From: an uncultured Faecalibacterium sp. | GTDB taxonomy: Bacteria; Bacillota; Clostridia; Oscillospirales; Ruminococcaceae | Length of the DNA: 64,000 nt | Reading direction: 5' to 3' | Assembly (NCBI GenBank): GCA_934561555.1 | Contig: CAKTGQ010000001.1 | Location: 156,509 to 220,508 of the forward strand | Shown here: positions 17,868 through 26,184 of the stretch, piece by piece | Position numbering within the stretch: position 1 is the first letter of the stretch | Layout of the letters: each line of letters opens with the position of its first letter | The notes under the pieces: generated by a model | Told to the model about the DNA's origin: nothing | Seen by the model: only the letters and a program-made list of their open reading frames with translations | The model's database searches: none | Translations under genes and position numbers: made by a program

Positions 17868-17906
17868 CATTTCCACGAAAAACAGGGTCTCCCCTGCTGT
17901 CTGGTC

Positions 17907-19226
17907 TCAGTACCGCTCTACGCCGTCCTTGGTGACAAGGGCGTACACCAGCGGGGCTTCCTCCGGCTTTTCAGTGCCGTACACAAGGCCGCTGCGGTAC
18001 TCGGCGGCGGCGGCTTCAAACTTGTCCGCAGCGCCGTAGAAGGTGGCAAGGCTCTCGCCCTTATAGACGTAATCGCCGCGCTTTTTGTGCAGGGTGATAC
18101 CGGCGGCAAAGTCCAGCGGGTCGCCCTTTTTCTGGCGGCCTGCGCCCAGCAGCACACTGGCGGAGCCGATCTTTTCGGCATCGTTGGCCGTGATGTAGCC
18201 GTCCTGCTCCGCCAGCAGCTCGTAGCTGGCGGCGGGCTGCGCAAACAGGCTGTAGTCGTCCAGCACCCGGATGTCGCCGCCCTGTGCAGCAAACATCTCC
18301 TTGCACTTGGCAAAGGCAGAGCCGTCCGCAATAACAGCCTCGGCCATGGCGCGGCAGTGGGCGGCATCGCCCTTGCCTGCCAGCACCAGCATGTTGGCTG
18401 CCAACTGCAGGCACACCTCGGTCAGGTCTGCCGGGCCGTGGCCCTTGAGCACGTCCATGCTCTCCATGACTTCCAGACTGTTGCCGATATTGTGCCCCAG
18501 CGGGGTGTCCATATCGGTGATCATGGCAGCCACCCGGCGGCCATGGTGGGTGCCGATGGCAACCATCAGCTGCGCCAGCTCAATGCTCTGGTCCACAGTT
18601 TTCATAAAGGCACCGGTGCCGGTGGTGACGTCCAGCAGAATGGCGTCCGAACCGGAGGCCAGCTTTTTGGACATGATGCTGGACGCAATCAGCGGGATGC
18701 AGCTGACGGTAGCGGTAACGTCCCGCAGGGCGTACATTTTTTTATCCGCCACCGCAATGCCCTCGCTCTGGCCGATGACCGACAGACCGATCCGGTTCAC
18801 CTGTGCAAAGAACTCCTCCTGCGAGAGGGCGGTCTTTGTGCCGGGCACGCTTTCCATCTTATCGATGGTGCCGCCGGTGTGTCCCAGACCCCGGCCGCTC
18901 ATTTTGGCGATCTTCACCCCGCAGGCCGCCACGATGGGCGCGATGACCAGCGTGGTCTTATCGCCCACGCCGCCGGTAGAGTGCTTGTCCACCTTGATGC
19001 CCGGAATGGGCGAAAGGTCTACCATCACGCCGCTGTGCGCCATCACATCGGTCAGCTCAGCGGTCTCCTCGTTGGTCATGCCGCGCAGGTAGACTGCCAT
19101 CATCCATGCAGCCATCTGGTAGTCGGTCACATCCCCGCAGACAAAGCCGTTGACAATTGTCTCCAGTTCCTCCCGGGTGTGGGTGCCGCCATCCCGCTTT
19201 TTTGCGATCAGATCATAAATACGCAT
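17907..19226 (-). CDS. pdp: Pyrimidine-nucleoside (thymidine/uridine) phosphorylase
   Basis: Cleaves thymidine, deoxyuridine or uridine with phosphate to base plus (deoxy)ribose-1-phosphate, in the cytoplasm. 439 residues, normal for the family. It starts MRIYDLIAKKRDGGTHTREE, has the phosphate-binding KVDKHSTGGVGDKTTL near residue 80, the SGRGLGHTGGTIDKME family signature near 110 and the C-terminal barrel-sandwich domain near 345-439 (GITLHKKRGDYVYKGE). It follows deoB by 37 bases, and the two form a deoxynucleoside-salvage operon: its product is the substrate of phosphopentomutase. I prefer Pdp over DeoA on overall similarity, without proof of substrate range. Confidence 0.93.
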   Translation of the reverse strand: MRIYDLIAKKRDGGTHTREELETIVNGFVCGDVTDYQMAAWMMAVYLRGMTNEETAELTDVMAHSGVMVDLSPIPGIKVDKHSTGGVGDKTTLVIAPIVAACGVKIAKMSGRGLGHTGGTIDKMESVPGTKTALSQEEFFAQVNRIGLSVIGQSEGIAVADKKMYALRDVTATVSCIPLIASSIMSKKLASGSDAILLDVTTGTGAFMKTVDQSIELAQLMVAIGTHHGRRVAAMITDMDTPLGHNIGNSLEVMESMDVLKGHGPADLTEVCLQLAANMLVLAGKGDAAHCRAMAEAVIADGSAFAKCKEMFAAQGGDIRVLDDYSLFAQPAASYELLAEQDGYITANDAEKIGSASVLLGAGRQKKGDPLDFAAGITLHKKRGDYVYKGESLATFYGAADKFEAAAAEYRSGLVYGTEKPEEAPLVYALVTKDGVERY

Positions 19227-19263
19227 CGTTTCACGCTCCTGTTCTTCTTGCTTTTGGGGCGTT

Positions 19264-20442
19264 TTATGCCCGGATCTCCTGCCATACGCTCTTGCCGTCC
19301 AGCGTGGAAGCGTCCACTTCCAGATACTCGCAGATGGTCTTGGCGATGGTGCCGAAGCACAGCTTGGTGCCCAGATCCGTACCCGCCTTTACGCCCTTGC
19401 CGCAGACCAGATACGGCACATACTCGCGGGTATGGTCGGTAGTCTTGGTGTAGGAGGGGTCGCAGCCGTGGTCGGCGGTGATCATAAGCAGGTCGCCCTC
19501 CCGCATCCCCGGCAGGAAGTCGGCCAGAAAACGGTCGAACTCCGTAGCGGCGGCAGCGTAGCCTGCCACATCGCGGCGGTGGCCGTAGAGCATATCAAAA
19601 TCCACCAGATTCACGAAGGCAAGGCCTTCAAAATCCCGGGTCTGCAAGGCTTTGGTAAAGGCGATGCCGTTGGTGTTGCCGGTGGTCTTGATCTTTTCGG
19701 TCACGCCCTCGCCGTCAAAGATATCGTAGATCTTGCCCACAGCGATCACGTCCTTACCGGCGTCCTTCAGCAGATCCAGCATGGTGGCGCGGGGCGGCTT
19801 CAGGCTCAGGTCGTGGCGGTTGGTGGTGCGGTAGAAGGTATCGGCGCTGCTGCCAAGGAAGGGGCGGGCGATCACGCGGCCCACACCATACTTGCCCTTG
19901 AGCATTTCCCGGGCGATCTCGCAGTAGCGGTACAGCTCCTGCACCGGCACAAGCTCCTCGTTGGCGGCAACCTGAAAAACACTGTCGGCGCTGGTGTACA
20001 CGATGAGGGCGTTTTCCCGCATAGCCTGTTCGCCGTAGTCCTTCAGCACCTGCGTGCCGGAATAGGGCTTGTTGCACAGCACCTTGTGGCCGGTCTTTTG
20101 CTCATATTCCCGAATCAGCTCCTCCGGGAAGCCCTCGGGGAAGGTGGGCAGCGGCTCCGGGCTGACCACACCGGCGATCTCCCAGTGGCCGATGGTGGTA
20201 TCCTTGCCCATGCTCTGCTCCTGCAGGCGGGCAAAGGCAGCCGCCGGGACATCCGTTCTCTCCCCTGCGGTCACGCCGTCGATGTTGAACAAGCCCAGCT
20301 TGCGCAGATTGGGACAGTTGAAATTGGGGTGGTTCGCAATGGCACCCAAGGTGTTGGTGCCTGCATCGCCGAAGGCAGCGGCATCCGGCTCTGCGCCGAT
20401 GCCAAAGCTGTCCAGAACGATCAGAAAAACACGTTTTTCCAT
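19264..20442 (-). CDS. deoB: Phosphopentomutase
   Basis: Interconverts (deoxy)ribose-1-phosphate and (deoxy)ribose-5-phosphate, feeding nucleoside sugars into central metabolism. ATG at 20442 is preferred to an in-frame GTG at 20451 because GGAG directly abuts that GTG and is correctly spaced for the ATG. 392 residues of the alkaline-phosphatase superfamily: RVFLIVLDSFGIGAEPDA holds the first metal Asp, the catalytic Thr region lies near 85 (GKDTTIGHWE), and ITADHGCDPSYTKTTDHTRE near 325 supplies the remaining metal ligands. It heads the deoB-pdp operon, with a consensus promoter at 20499-20527. Confidence 0.97.
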   Translation of the reverse strand: MEKRVFLIVLDSFGIGAEPDAAAFGDAGTNTLGAIANHPNFNCPNLRKLGLFNIDGVTAGERTDVPAAAFARLQEQSMGKDTTIGHWEIAGVVSPEPLPTFPEGFPEELIREYEQKTGHKVLCNKPYSGTQVLKDYGEQAMRENALIVYTSADSVFQVAANEELVPVQELYRYCEIAREMLKGKYGVGRVIARPFLGSSADTFYRTTNRHDLSLKPPRATMLDLLKDAGKDVIAVGKIYDIFDGEGVTEKIKTTGNTNGIAFTKALQTRDFEGLAFVNLVDFDMLYGHRRDVAGYAAAATEFDRFLADFLPGMREGDLLMITADHGCDPSYTKTTDHTREYVPYLVCGKGVKAGTDLGTKLCFGTIAKTICEYLEVDASTLDGKSVWQEIRA

Positions 20443-20498
20443 AATGGTCACTCCATTCTCCGGGGCGTGCCCCGGAACAGTACTACTTTATTACCCTT

Positions 20499-20527
20499 AT
20501 TATAAGCAAAAAGCGTATCGGATGCAA
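20499..20527 (-). promoter_or_regulatory. deoB-pdp promoter
   Basis: Minus strand TTGCAT (20527-20522), 17 bases, TATAAT (20504-20499). Confidence 0.8.
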
Positions 20528-20687
20528 GAGGAAGTGGCCTTGTGCGGTCTTATCAATTTTTACGTTTTGCAGCAGTTTTCCCCTGTCAGACGGCACGCGG
20601 AAAGCTGCGGCGCATCGTTAAAAGTTTTACAATCTCTTCCGCGGACAGAAACAAATGTAAAAACTTGTATTCAAGCAAAAATTCCTC

Positions 20688-20716
20688 TTGCTCTCTTGCA
20701 CCGGAATGATTATAAT
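20688..20716 (+). promoter_or_regulatory. pyk-luxS promoter
   Basis: TTGCTC (20688-20693), 17 bases, TATAAT (20711-20716). It gives a leader of about 140 bases with two hairpins: GGGAGC-TTTT-GCTCCC at 20775-20790 and CACAGCA/TGCTGTG at 20801-20825. Confidence 0.8.
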
Positions 20717-20864
20717 AATAGGTGGTAGAGTTTTGGGTTTCCCCGCTCTGCCATATAAACCGACCCGCTGTACCGGGAGCTTTTGCTCCCATTGGTCATA
20801 CACAGCAGCCTGCAGGGATGCTGTGCCGGATATAAGTAAGAGAGAGTTGACGGAGGTATATTGC

Positions 20865-22616
20865 ATGAGAAAGACGAAAATTATTTGCACCCTTGGCCCT
20901 TCCACTGATAAGGAAGGCGTGCTGCGCGATCTGATCGCCAACGGCATGAACGTGGCCCGCTTTAATTTTTCCCACGGTTCCCACGAGGAGCATCTGGGCC
21001 GCTTTGAAAAGCTGAAGGCTCTGCGCGAAGAGCTGGGCAAGCCCGTGGCCGCACTGCTGGACACCAAGGGCCCCGAGATCCGCCTGAAGGACTTCAAGAA
21101 CGGCGTTGAGAATCTGGTTGCAGGCCAGACCTTTACCCTGACCACCCGCGATGTGGAGGGCACCAACGAGATCTGCTCCATCACCTACAAGGACCTGCCC
21201 ATGGACGTGGAGCCGGGCGGCACCATCATGCTGGACGACGGCCTGATCAAGCTGCAGATCCAGACCGTGAACGATACCGACATCGTCTGCACTGTGCTGA
21301 ACAACGGCAAGATCAAGAACAAGAAGGGCGTCAACGTGCCCGGCGTGCACCTGTCCATGCCGTATATGAGCCAGCGCGATAAGGATGATATCATTTTCGG
21401 CATCCAGCAGGGCTATGATTTCATCGCCGCCTCTTTTGTGCGCACCGCACAGGACGTGTACGATATCCGCAACCTGCTGAACCAGTACGACTCCAACATC
21501 CGCATCATTGCAAAGATCGAGAACCGCGAGGGCGTGAACAACATCGACAGCATTCTGGCTGCTGCCGATGCCGTGATGGTCGCCCGTGGCGATCTGGGCG
21601 TGGAGATCGACTTCACCGAGCTGCCCGGCATCCAGAAGACCATCATCGAGCGCTCCTTCTCCTTCGGCAAGCCCATCGTCACCGCTACCCAGATGCTGGA
21701 CAGCATGATGGTGAACCCCCGCCCCACCCGCGCCGAGATCTCGGACGTGGCAAACGCCATCTACGACGGCACCTCTGCCATTATGCTGTCCGGTGAGACC
21801 GCTGCCGGTGCCTACCCCGTGGAGGCGCTCAAGACCATGTCCGCCATTGCAGAGCGCACCGAGCAGGAGGGCTTCCATCTGCGCAGCCGCACGATGGATT
21901 CCAACCCCGGCAAGATCAGCGTATCCGACGCTACCGCCCATGCTGCCTGCCTGACCGCACGGGATGTGAACGCCGCCGCCATCGTGACCGTGTCCGAGTC
22001 CGGCACCACTGCCCGCCTGCTGAGCAAGTACCGCCCGCAGCAGCCCATCATTGCCTGCGTCATGCGCGAGCAGGTACAGCGTCAGCTGTCCCTGAGCTGG
22101 GGCATCACCCCGCTGATGATGTCTCTGGCACACAGCACCGATGAGCTGATCGAGATGTCCACCGCTCTGGCCAAGGAGAACGGCTACCTGCACAACGGCG
22201 AACTGGCTGTTGTGACTGCAGGCGTGCCCGTGGGCGTTTCCGGCACTACCAACATGATCAAGATCCACATGGTGGGCAACTGTCTGGCTACCGGCGTGGG
22301 TGTCGGCCCTGAGAACAACGATGTTGCCAGCGGCAAGGCCTGCGTCTGCCGCACCATGGACGAGGTGCGCGCCAAGTTCAAGCCCGGCATGGTGCTGGTG
22401 GTGCCTTCCACCAGCAACGAGATGCTGAGCTTTGTGCGCGACGCCGCCGCTCTGGTGGTAGAGGAGCCCGGCCTGAACAGCCACGCCGCCATTGCCGGCA
22501 AGGCACTGCTGAAGCCCACCGTTGTGGGTGCCGCCGGTGCTACCAGCCACATCCGCGATGGTCTGATGGTGGCTGTGGACTGCGCACACGGCAGTGTGCA
22601 GCGCCTGCAGGGCTAA
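20865..22616 (+). CDS. pyk: Pyruvate kinase with C-terminal PEP-utiliser domain
   Basis: Last step of glycolysis: PEP plus ADP to pyruvate plus ATP. ATG at 20865 follows CGGAGG. 583 residues against about 470 for the E. coli enzyme, the excess being a C-terminal mobile phosphohistidine-type domain. Catalytic barrel: TKIICTLGPSTD at the start, RFNFSHGSHEEH near 27, KIENREG near 218, VARGDLGVEI near 240, TATQMLDSM near 275 and TRAEISDVANAIYDG near 290. The extra domain (about 480-583) has VVPSTSNEM and EEPGLNSHAAIAGKAL with the conserved His. Codon choice is strongly biased, as for a highly expressed gene. luxS follows after 22 bases. Confidence 0.97.
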   Translation: MRKTKIICTLGPSTDKEGVLRDLIANGMNVARFNFSHGSHEEHLGRFEKLKALREELGKPVAALLDTKGPEIRLKDFKNGVENLVAGQTFTLTTRDVEGTNEICSITYKDLPMDVEPGGTIMLDDGLIKLQIQTVNDTDIVCTVLNNGKIKNKKGVNVPGVHLSMPYMSQRDKDDIIFGIQQGYDFIAASFVRTAQDVYDIRNLLNQYDSNIRIIAKIENREGVNNIDSILAAADAVMVARGDLGVEIDFTELPGIQKTIIERSFSFGKPIVTATQMLDSMMVNPRPTRAEISDVANAIYDGTSAIMLSGETAAGAYPVEALKTMSAIAERTEQEGFHLRSRTMDSNPGKISVSDATAHAACLTARDVNAAAIVTVSESGTTARLLSKYRPQQPIIACVMREQVQRQLSLSWGITPLMMSLAHSTDELIEMSTALAKENGYLHNGELAVVTAGVPVGVSGTTNMIKIHMVGNCLATGVGVGPENNDVASGKACVCRTMDEVRAKFKPGMVLVVPSTSNEMLSFVRDAAALVVEEPGLNSHAAIAGKALLKPTVVGAAGATSHIRDGLMVAVDCAHGSVQRLQG

Positions 22617-22638
22617 GACATAAAAGGAGAACCGTAGT

Positions 22639-23091
22639 ATGGAACGTATCGCAAGCTTTTGCGTGGATCACACCCGGCTGGAGCGCGGGATGTATCTGAG
22701 CCGTCAGGATGGCGATGTGCTCACTTGGGACATCCGCATGAAAAAGCCCAATCAGGGCGATTACCTGACCACCGCTGCCGCTCACACGCTGGAGCACCTG
22801 TTTGCTACCTATGCGCGCAACAGCGCCGTGAAGGACGGGGTGATCTATGTTGGCCCCATGGGCTGCCGCACCGGCTTTTACCTGCTTACCCGGGGGCTGA
22901 CCCCGGCGCAGGCATTGCAGCTGACGGTGGATGCCTACCGCTTTATGGCTGGCTTTGAGGGCGCTGTGCCCGGTGCCAGCGAGGTGGAGTGCGGCAACTA
23001 CCGCGATATGGATCTGCCCGCCGCCAAAGCCGAGGCCGCTGCCATGCTGCCTGTGCTGGAAGCATTGACCGCAGAGGATCTGCACTACTGA
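22639..23091 (+). CDS. luxS: S-ribosylhomocysteine lyase LuxS
   Basis: Cleaves S-ribosylhomocysteine to homocysteine and DPD, the precursor of autoinducer-2, in the activated methyl cycle. 150 residues, family-typical. It carries the metal site HTLEHLFATYAR (HxxEH near residue 53) and the third ligand Cys in SEVECGNYRD near 125, with catalytic Cys in GPMGCRTGFY near 83. It starts 22 bases after pyk behind AAAGGAG, so it shares the glycolytic transcript. A terminator at 23102-23145 closes the unit. No mtnN/pfs lies nearby. Confidence 0.97.
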   Translation: MERIASFCVDHTRLERGMYLSRQDGDVLTWDIRMKKPNQGDYLTTAAAHTLEHLFATYARNSAVKDGVIYVGPMGCRTGFYLLTRGLTPAQALQLTVDAYRFMAGFEGAVPGASEVECGNYRDMDLPAAKAEAAAMLPVLEALTAEDLHY

Positions 23092-23101
23092 TCTATGAAC
23101 C

Positions 23102-23145
23102 AAAAGGAGCACCGCACAGTATTTTTGTGCGGTGCTCCTTTTTTA
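23102..23145 (+). terminator. Terminator of pyk-luxS
   Basis: AAAGGAGCACCGCAC pairs with GTGCGGTGCTCCTTT around a short AT loop, followed by a T-tract. Confidence 0.93.
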
Positions 23146-23215
23146 GCTGTAAGACGATTTTGAATAACCTCCGCTTCACTCTGGATATCTTCAGCGGAAA
23201 GAATATTTATAATTT

Positions 23216-23251
23216 AGGGCAGGGGAACATCCGCGGACGTTCCCCTGCCCT
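23216..23251. repeat. Perfect inverted repeat, probable terminator for the HAD gene
   Basis: A 13-bp perfect stem (23216-23228 with 23239-23251) lies 20 bases past the HAD stop. The flanking T-tract is poor on the minus strand, so factor-independent termination is uncertain. Confidence 0.6.
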
Positions 23252-23270
23252 ATTTTCACAAAAAGAGATC

Positions 23271-24113
23271 TCAAATCAGCCCCAAGGCTGCAAACTCCTT
23301 GGCAATGCCGTCCTCGTACACCGAGGGAGCAATGCGGTCGCAGCGCTGCTTCAGACTTGCAGAGCCGTTGGCCATACAAACGCTGATGCCGACCACATCG
23401 GTCATTTGCAGGTCGTTGTCGCTGTCGCCGAAGCCGATGCTGTCCTGCAGAGGCACGCCAAGATAGTCACATACCGCCTTGATGCCGCGCCCTTTATCAA
23501 ATTTGCGGTTGATGAGTTCGCCGTTCACATAGCCGCCGTCCAGACCGTCCAGCTTGCTCTCGCAGAACACGAATCGGTCCTCGTACAGGCGCTTGGCTTC
23601 GTCCAAGTCCTCGCTGCGCTCCGCGATATACACGATCTTATACAGCGGCTCGCCCTTGTAATCGGCCAGCGGGCTGATGGTCATGCCGTCCTCCATGGCC
23701 TTGCGCCAGCGGGCAGCTTCGCTGTTCAGGGGGCCTGCATCCCGGTGGGTGAAGCTCCAGCGCTCGATCATCTTCAGGCTGCCGTAGGTGGCATCCCGCG
23801 CTTCCAGCGTGCACTCCACGCCGTGGCGCTCCATGGCGCTGCGCACATCCTGTGCCAGCTGCGGCTCCATGGGCAGGTCTACCAGTACCTTGTCCCCGCA
23901 GAATACATAGCCGCCGGCGCTGCACACTGCGCCGTCAAAGCCGTAGTCCAGCAGCGGCTGGGTCATGCGCAGATTGCGCCCGGTGCACAAAAACAGCTTG
24001 TGGCCGTTGGCGTGTGCTTTGCGCAGCGCCTCCACCGTGCTTTGGGGGATCAGCATCTCGCCCGGGGGCAGCAGCGTGCCGTCGATATCTAAAAAGATCA
24101 GTTTTTGTTTCAT
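23271..24113 (-). CDS. Cof-type HAD-superfamily phosphatase
   Basis: Cytoplasmic Mg-dependent phosphatase of the Cof/YbjI subfamily (HAD IIB), usually acting on sugar phosphates or flavin/nucleotide phosphates. 280 residues. Motif I is LIFLDIDGTLLPP (nucleophile and acid-base Asp), motif II is FLCTGRN near residue 39, the cap domain runs through the middle, the motif III Lys lies near GRGIKAVCDYLG around 205, and motif IV is GFGDSDNDLQM near 232. It follows the LacI gene by 13 bases and may be its co-regulated partner. The physiological substrate is unknown. Confidence 0.9.
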   Translation of the reverse strand: MKQKLIFLDIDGTLLPPGEMLIPQSTVEALRKAHANGHKLFLCTGRNLRMTQPLLDYGFDGAVCSAGGYVFCGDKVLVDLPMEPQLAQDVRSAMERHGVECTLEARDATYGSLKMIERWSFTHRDAGPLNSEAARWRKAMEDGMTISPLADYKGEPLYKIVYIAERSEDLDEAKRLYEDRFVFCESKLDGLDGGYVNGELINRKFDKGRGIKAVCDYLGVPLQDSIGFGDSDNDLQMTDVVGISVCMANGSASLKQRCDRIAPSVYEDGIAKEFAALGLI

Positions 24114-24126
24114 TCGTTCCTCTTTT

Positions 24127-25119
24127 TTACAGTGAGCCGCGCTCTACCAGCGTATAGCCCAGCGTGGTCTGACGCACCGGCGCAGCGTCCGGCCCGGTGT
24201 GTTCTAAACTTTGCAGCAGCATCCGGGCAGCCTCCTGCCCTACCTGCTTTTGGTAGAAGCGGATGGTGGTCAGGCCGGGCTCCACCACCTTGCCCGCCCA
24301 GTTGTCTCCGATGCCTGCAAGGCCGACGTCCTGCCCTACCCTGCGCCCGGCATCCCGCAGCACCTGCAACGCGCCAAAGGCCACCGTGTCGGTCACGCAG
24401 ACCACACCATCCAGCTGCGGGCAGCGTGCCAGCAGCTCCTCCATGCAGCGGTGCCCCTCTTCCATGGAAAAGGCAGCGCAGCAGACGCGGGGCAGACCGT
24501 CCGCGTTTAGTCCCACCTCCCGCAGCGCATCCTGCACACCCTGCCGACGGGCAATGCCGGTGGCGGCGTCCTGCTCGCTGCCGCCGATGTACACGATATT
24601 TCTGCGGCCATGCTCCAGCATCTTCCGGGTCAGGTCACGGGCGGCAGAGCGGTCATCATTATAAACGCAGGGCAGGTCTGCAAAGCGCTGCCCCGTTACC
24701 ACCACAGGCACACGGCAGTCTTTCAGCGCCTTGCACAGCTGCGGGCTGGAATCATAGCCCAGCAGAATGATACCGGCCACATGGTTGCGCTGCAATGCTG
24801 TAAGATATTCCAGTTCCATCTGCTCGTCCAGCTCGGTGTTCGCCAACAGCATCAGGTAGCGGCTTGCGCCCAACTCGGATGCAATGCCGCCGATGATCTG
24901 CCCCACCGACTGGGAGCTGATGCTGGGCACGATGACCCCCACCTGACGCACCTTACCGGTGCGCAGGGTCTGGGCGGCAGTGTCCGGGCTGTAACCGGTC
25001 TGCTCCACTACGGCTTGTATCACGGCACGCTTCTGCTCGCTGAGGGGGCCGCCGTTCAAATAGCGGCTGACCGCAGCGCTGGAAACACCTGCCAGCTTTG
25101 CAATATCACTGATGGTCAT
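24127..25119 (-). CDS. LacI-family transcriptional regulator
   Basis: 330 residues. ATG at 25119 follows GGAGAAAA; the longer frame would begin upstream of the operator. The N-terminal HTH is canonical: MTISDIAKLAGVSSAAVSRY, then LNGGPLSEQKRAVIQAVVEQ. Residues 58-330 are the periplasmic-binding-like sensor (QVGVIVPSISSQSVGQIIGG, AGIILLGYDSS, GVVCVTDTVAFGALQVLRD). It is close to the sucrose-repressor-like group, but the effector cannot be read from sequence. The gene has its own promoter (25172-25200) with a palindromic LacI-type site right at the start of transcription (25153-25166), so autorepression is likely. The adjacent co-oriented gene is the HAD phosphatase. Confidence 0.93.
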   Translation of the reverse strand: MTISDIAKLAGVSSAAVSRYLNGGPLSEQKRAVIQAVVEQTGYSPDTAAQTLRTGKVRQVGVIVPSISSQSVGQIIGGIASELGASRYLMLLANTELDEQMELEYLTALQRNHVAGIILLGYDSSPQLCKALKDCRVPVVVTGQRFADLPCVYNDDRSAARDLTRKMLEHGRRNIVYIGGSEQDAATGIARRQGVQDALREVGLNADGLPRVCCAAFSMEEGHRCMEELLARCPQLDGVVCVTDTVAFGALQVLRDAGRRVGQDVGLAGIGDNWAGKVVEPGLTTIRFYQKQVGQEAARMLLQSLEHTGPDAAPVRQTTLGYTLVERGSL

Positions 25120-25152
25120 GGGGTTTTCTCCGTTCCCTCTCCGGTAGCAATG

Positions 25153-25166
25153 TGTAAACGTTTTCA
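25153..25166. promoter_or_regulatory. LacI-type operator (probable autoregulatory site)
   Basis: TGTAAACGTTTTCA, a near-perfect palindrome centred on ACGT with the central CG typical of LacI/GalR operators, six bases downstream of the -10 box of the lacI-family gene. Confidence 0.75.
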
Positions 25167-25171
25167 TGTTT

Positions 25172-25200
25172 ATTATAAATCCGTTTCATATTTCCCGCAA
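25172..25200 (-). promoter_or_regulatory. Promoter of the LacI-family gene
   Basis: Minus strand TTGCGG (25200-25195), 17 bases, TATAAT (25177-25172). Confidence 0.8.
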
Positions 25201-25312
25201 GAGGTGCAATGACCGTTTTTCTGCGGGGCAGTCTGCTGTTTTTTTGGTTGTTTTGTACAACACAGCTGTCTTTGCTTTCCGATTTACCACCAGATTTGTA
25301 AAAACGTTGTGC

Positions 25313-26110
25313 TTATAGCAGTCCCATGCTGATGGCGCGTGCGATAAGCCCCAGCACCAGCGCCGCCAGAACAATGCCCAGCGCCACCCTGCTCTCGCCG
25401 CCGGTCTGCTGCTTTTTACTGCGGGACGCCGTGCTGCGGCTCTGTTTTGTACCGGTGCTGCGGCTGCGGGTAGCTGTGCTCTGCCGCCCGGCAGTGCTTT
25501 TGGTGCTGCGGGTCTGCTGTGCGCTGCGGGGTTTGCTGCGAGCGGCAGTTTTCCCCTGCTGCGTGTTCTGTGGGCTGCTCTTGCGTGCTTTAAGGGGCTT
25601 GCCCTCGCTACACCGGCTCAGGTAGTCCTCCGCCTCACGGTAATACTGCGCCAGCTCGTTTTCTTTAAAGGCGGTACCGGCGTAGCCCTCTTCCAAAGCC
25701 TCGATGGCTTCATTGAACAGCAGGGCTGCCTTTGCGCCGTCCGCTGCAACTGCCGCGTGGGCAGCTTCGTTGCGGGCGGTGCGGATGGCGTTGCAGGCAT
25801 GGCGGGCGGCAGAGGGGTGCGCCGTGTTGCCCAGCAGGTCCAGCGGGCGGGCGGCATCGGTCTCCGGGTCCAGCAGCACCCGCATACACAGGGTGGTGTC
25901 CAGCTGCTGCCAGCTGGTCTTGCCGGTAAGGTCCGGCATCCGGTCGTAGTAATCCGGGCTTTCCTGCTTGCGGGCGGCAATATGCTCCAGCAGCGCATCC
26001 AGACTGTGCGCCCCGGGCTTGCGCTCCCAGTGCCAGCGCAGCAGGCGGCGGCTGATCTCATCGCAGGCGGTCTTGATCTCAAAAGCGACCTGTAAAGCTT
26101 GTTCCGGCAT
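25313..26110 (-). CDS. Tail-anchored protein with HEPN-like RNxxxH motif
   Basis: 265 residues, ATG at 26110 behind AAAGGAA. Residues 1-150 are helical and include RTARNEAAHA near 125, an Rx4H motif with the polar Asn after Arg that marks HEPN domains (many are RNases or RNA-binding). Preceding WHWERKPG and DRMPDLTGKTSWQQL also fit a four-helix HEPN/DUF4145-like fold. Residues 170-240 are a very basic low-complexity Ser/Arg/Thr/Lys linker (TRSTKSTAGRQSTATRSRS). The last 20 residues form one hydrophobic helix (ALGIVLAALVLGLIARAISM), so the domain would face the cytoplasm. It is downstream of the zinc-ribbon protein and ftsH. The HEPN call comes from the motif alone. Confidence 0.7.
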   Translation of the reverse strand: MPEQALQVAFEIKTACDEISRRLLRWHWERKPGAHSLDALLEHIAARKQESPDYYDRMPDLTGKTSWQQLDTTLCMRVLLDPETDAARPLDLLGNTAHPSAARHACNAIRTARNEAAHAAVAADGAKAALLFNEAIEALEEGYAGTAFKENELAQYYREAEDYLSRCSEGKPLKARKSSPQNTQQGKTAARSKPRSAQQTRSTKSTAGRQSTATRSRSTGTKQSRSTASRSKKQQTGGESRVALGIVLAALVLGLIARAISMGLL

Positions 26111-26184
26111 GGTATTTCCTTTCTGTGCAATGCACACAAAAGGCGGAGAAGGCACGCTGCCCCCTCCGCCGGGATGATCTTATT

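Noticed and set aside
20796..22589. Long minus-strand frame over pyk
   Set aside because: His/Gly/Val-rich shadow of a strongly codon-biased gene; the plus frame has every pyruvate kinase motif.
23216..23251. A second terminator for luxS
   Set aside because: luxS already has a strong terminator at 23102-23145; this hairpin fits the 3' end of the convergent HAD gene better.
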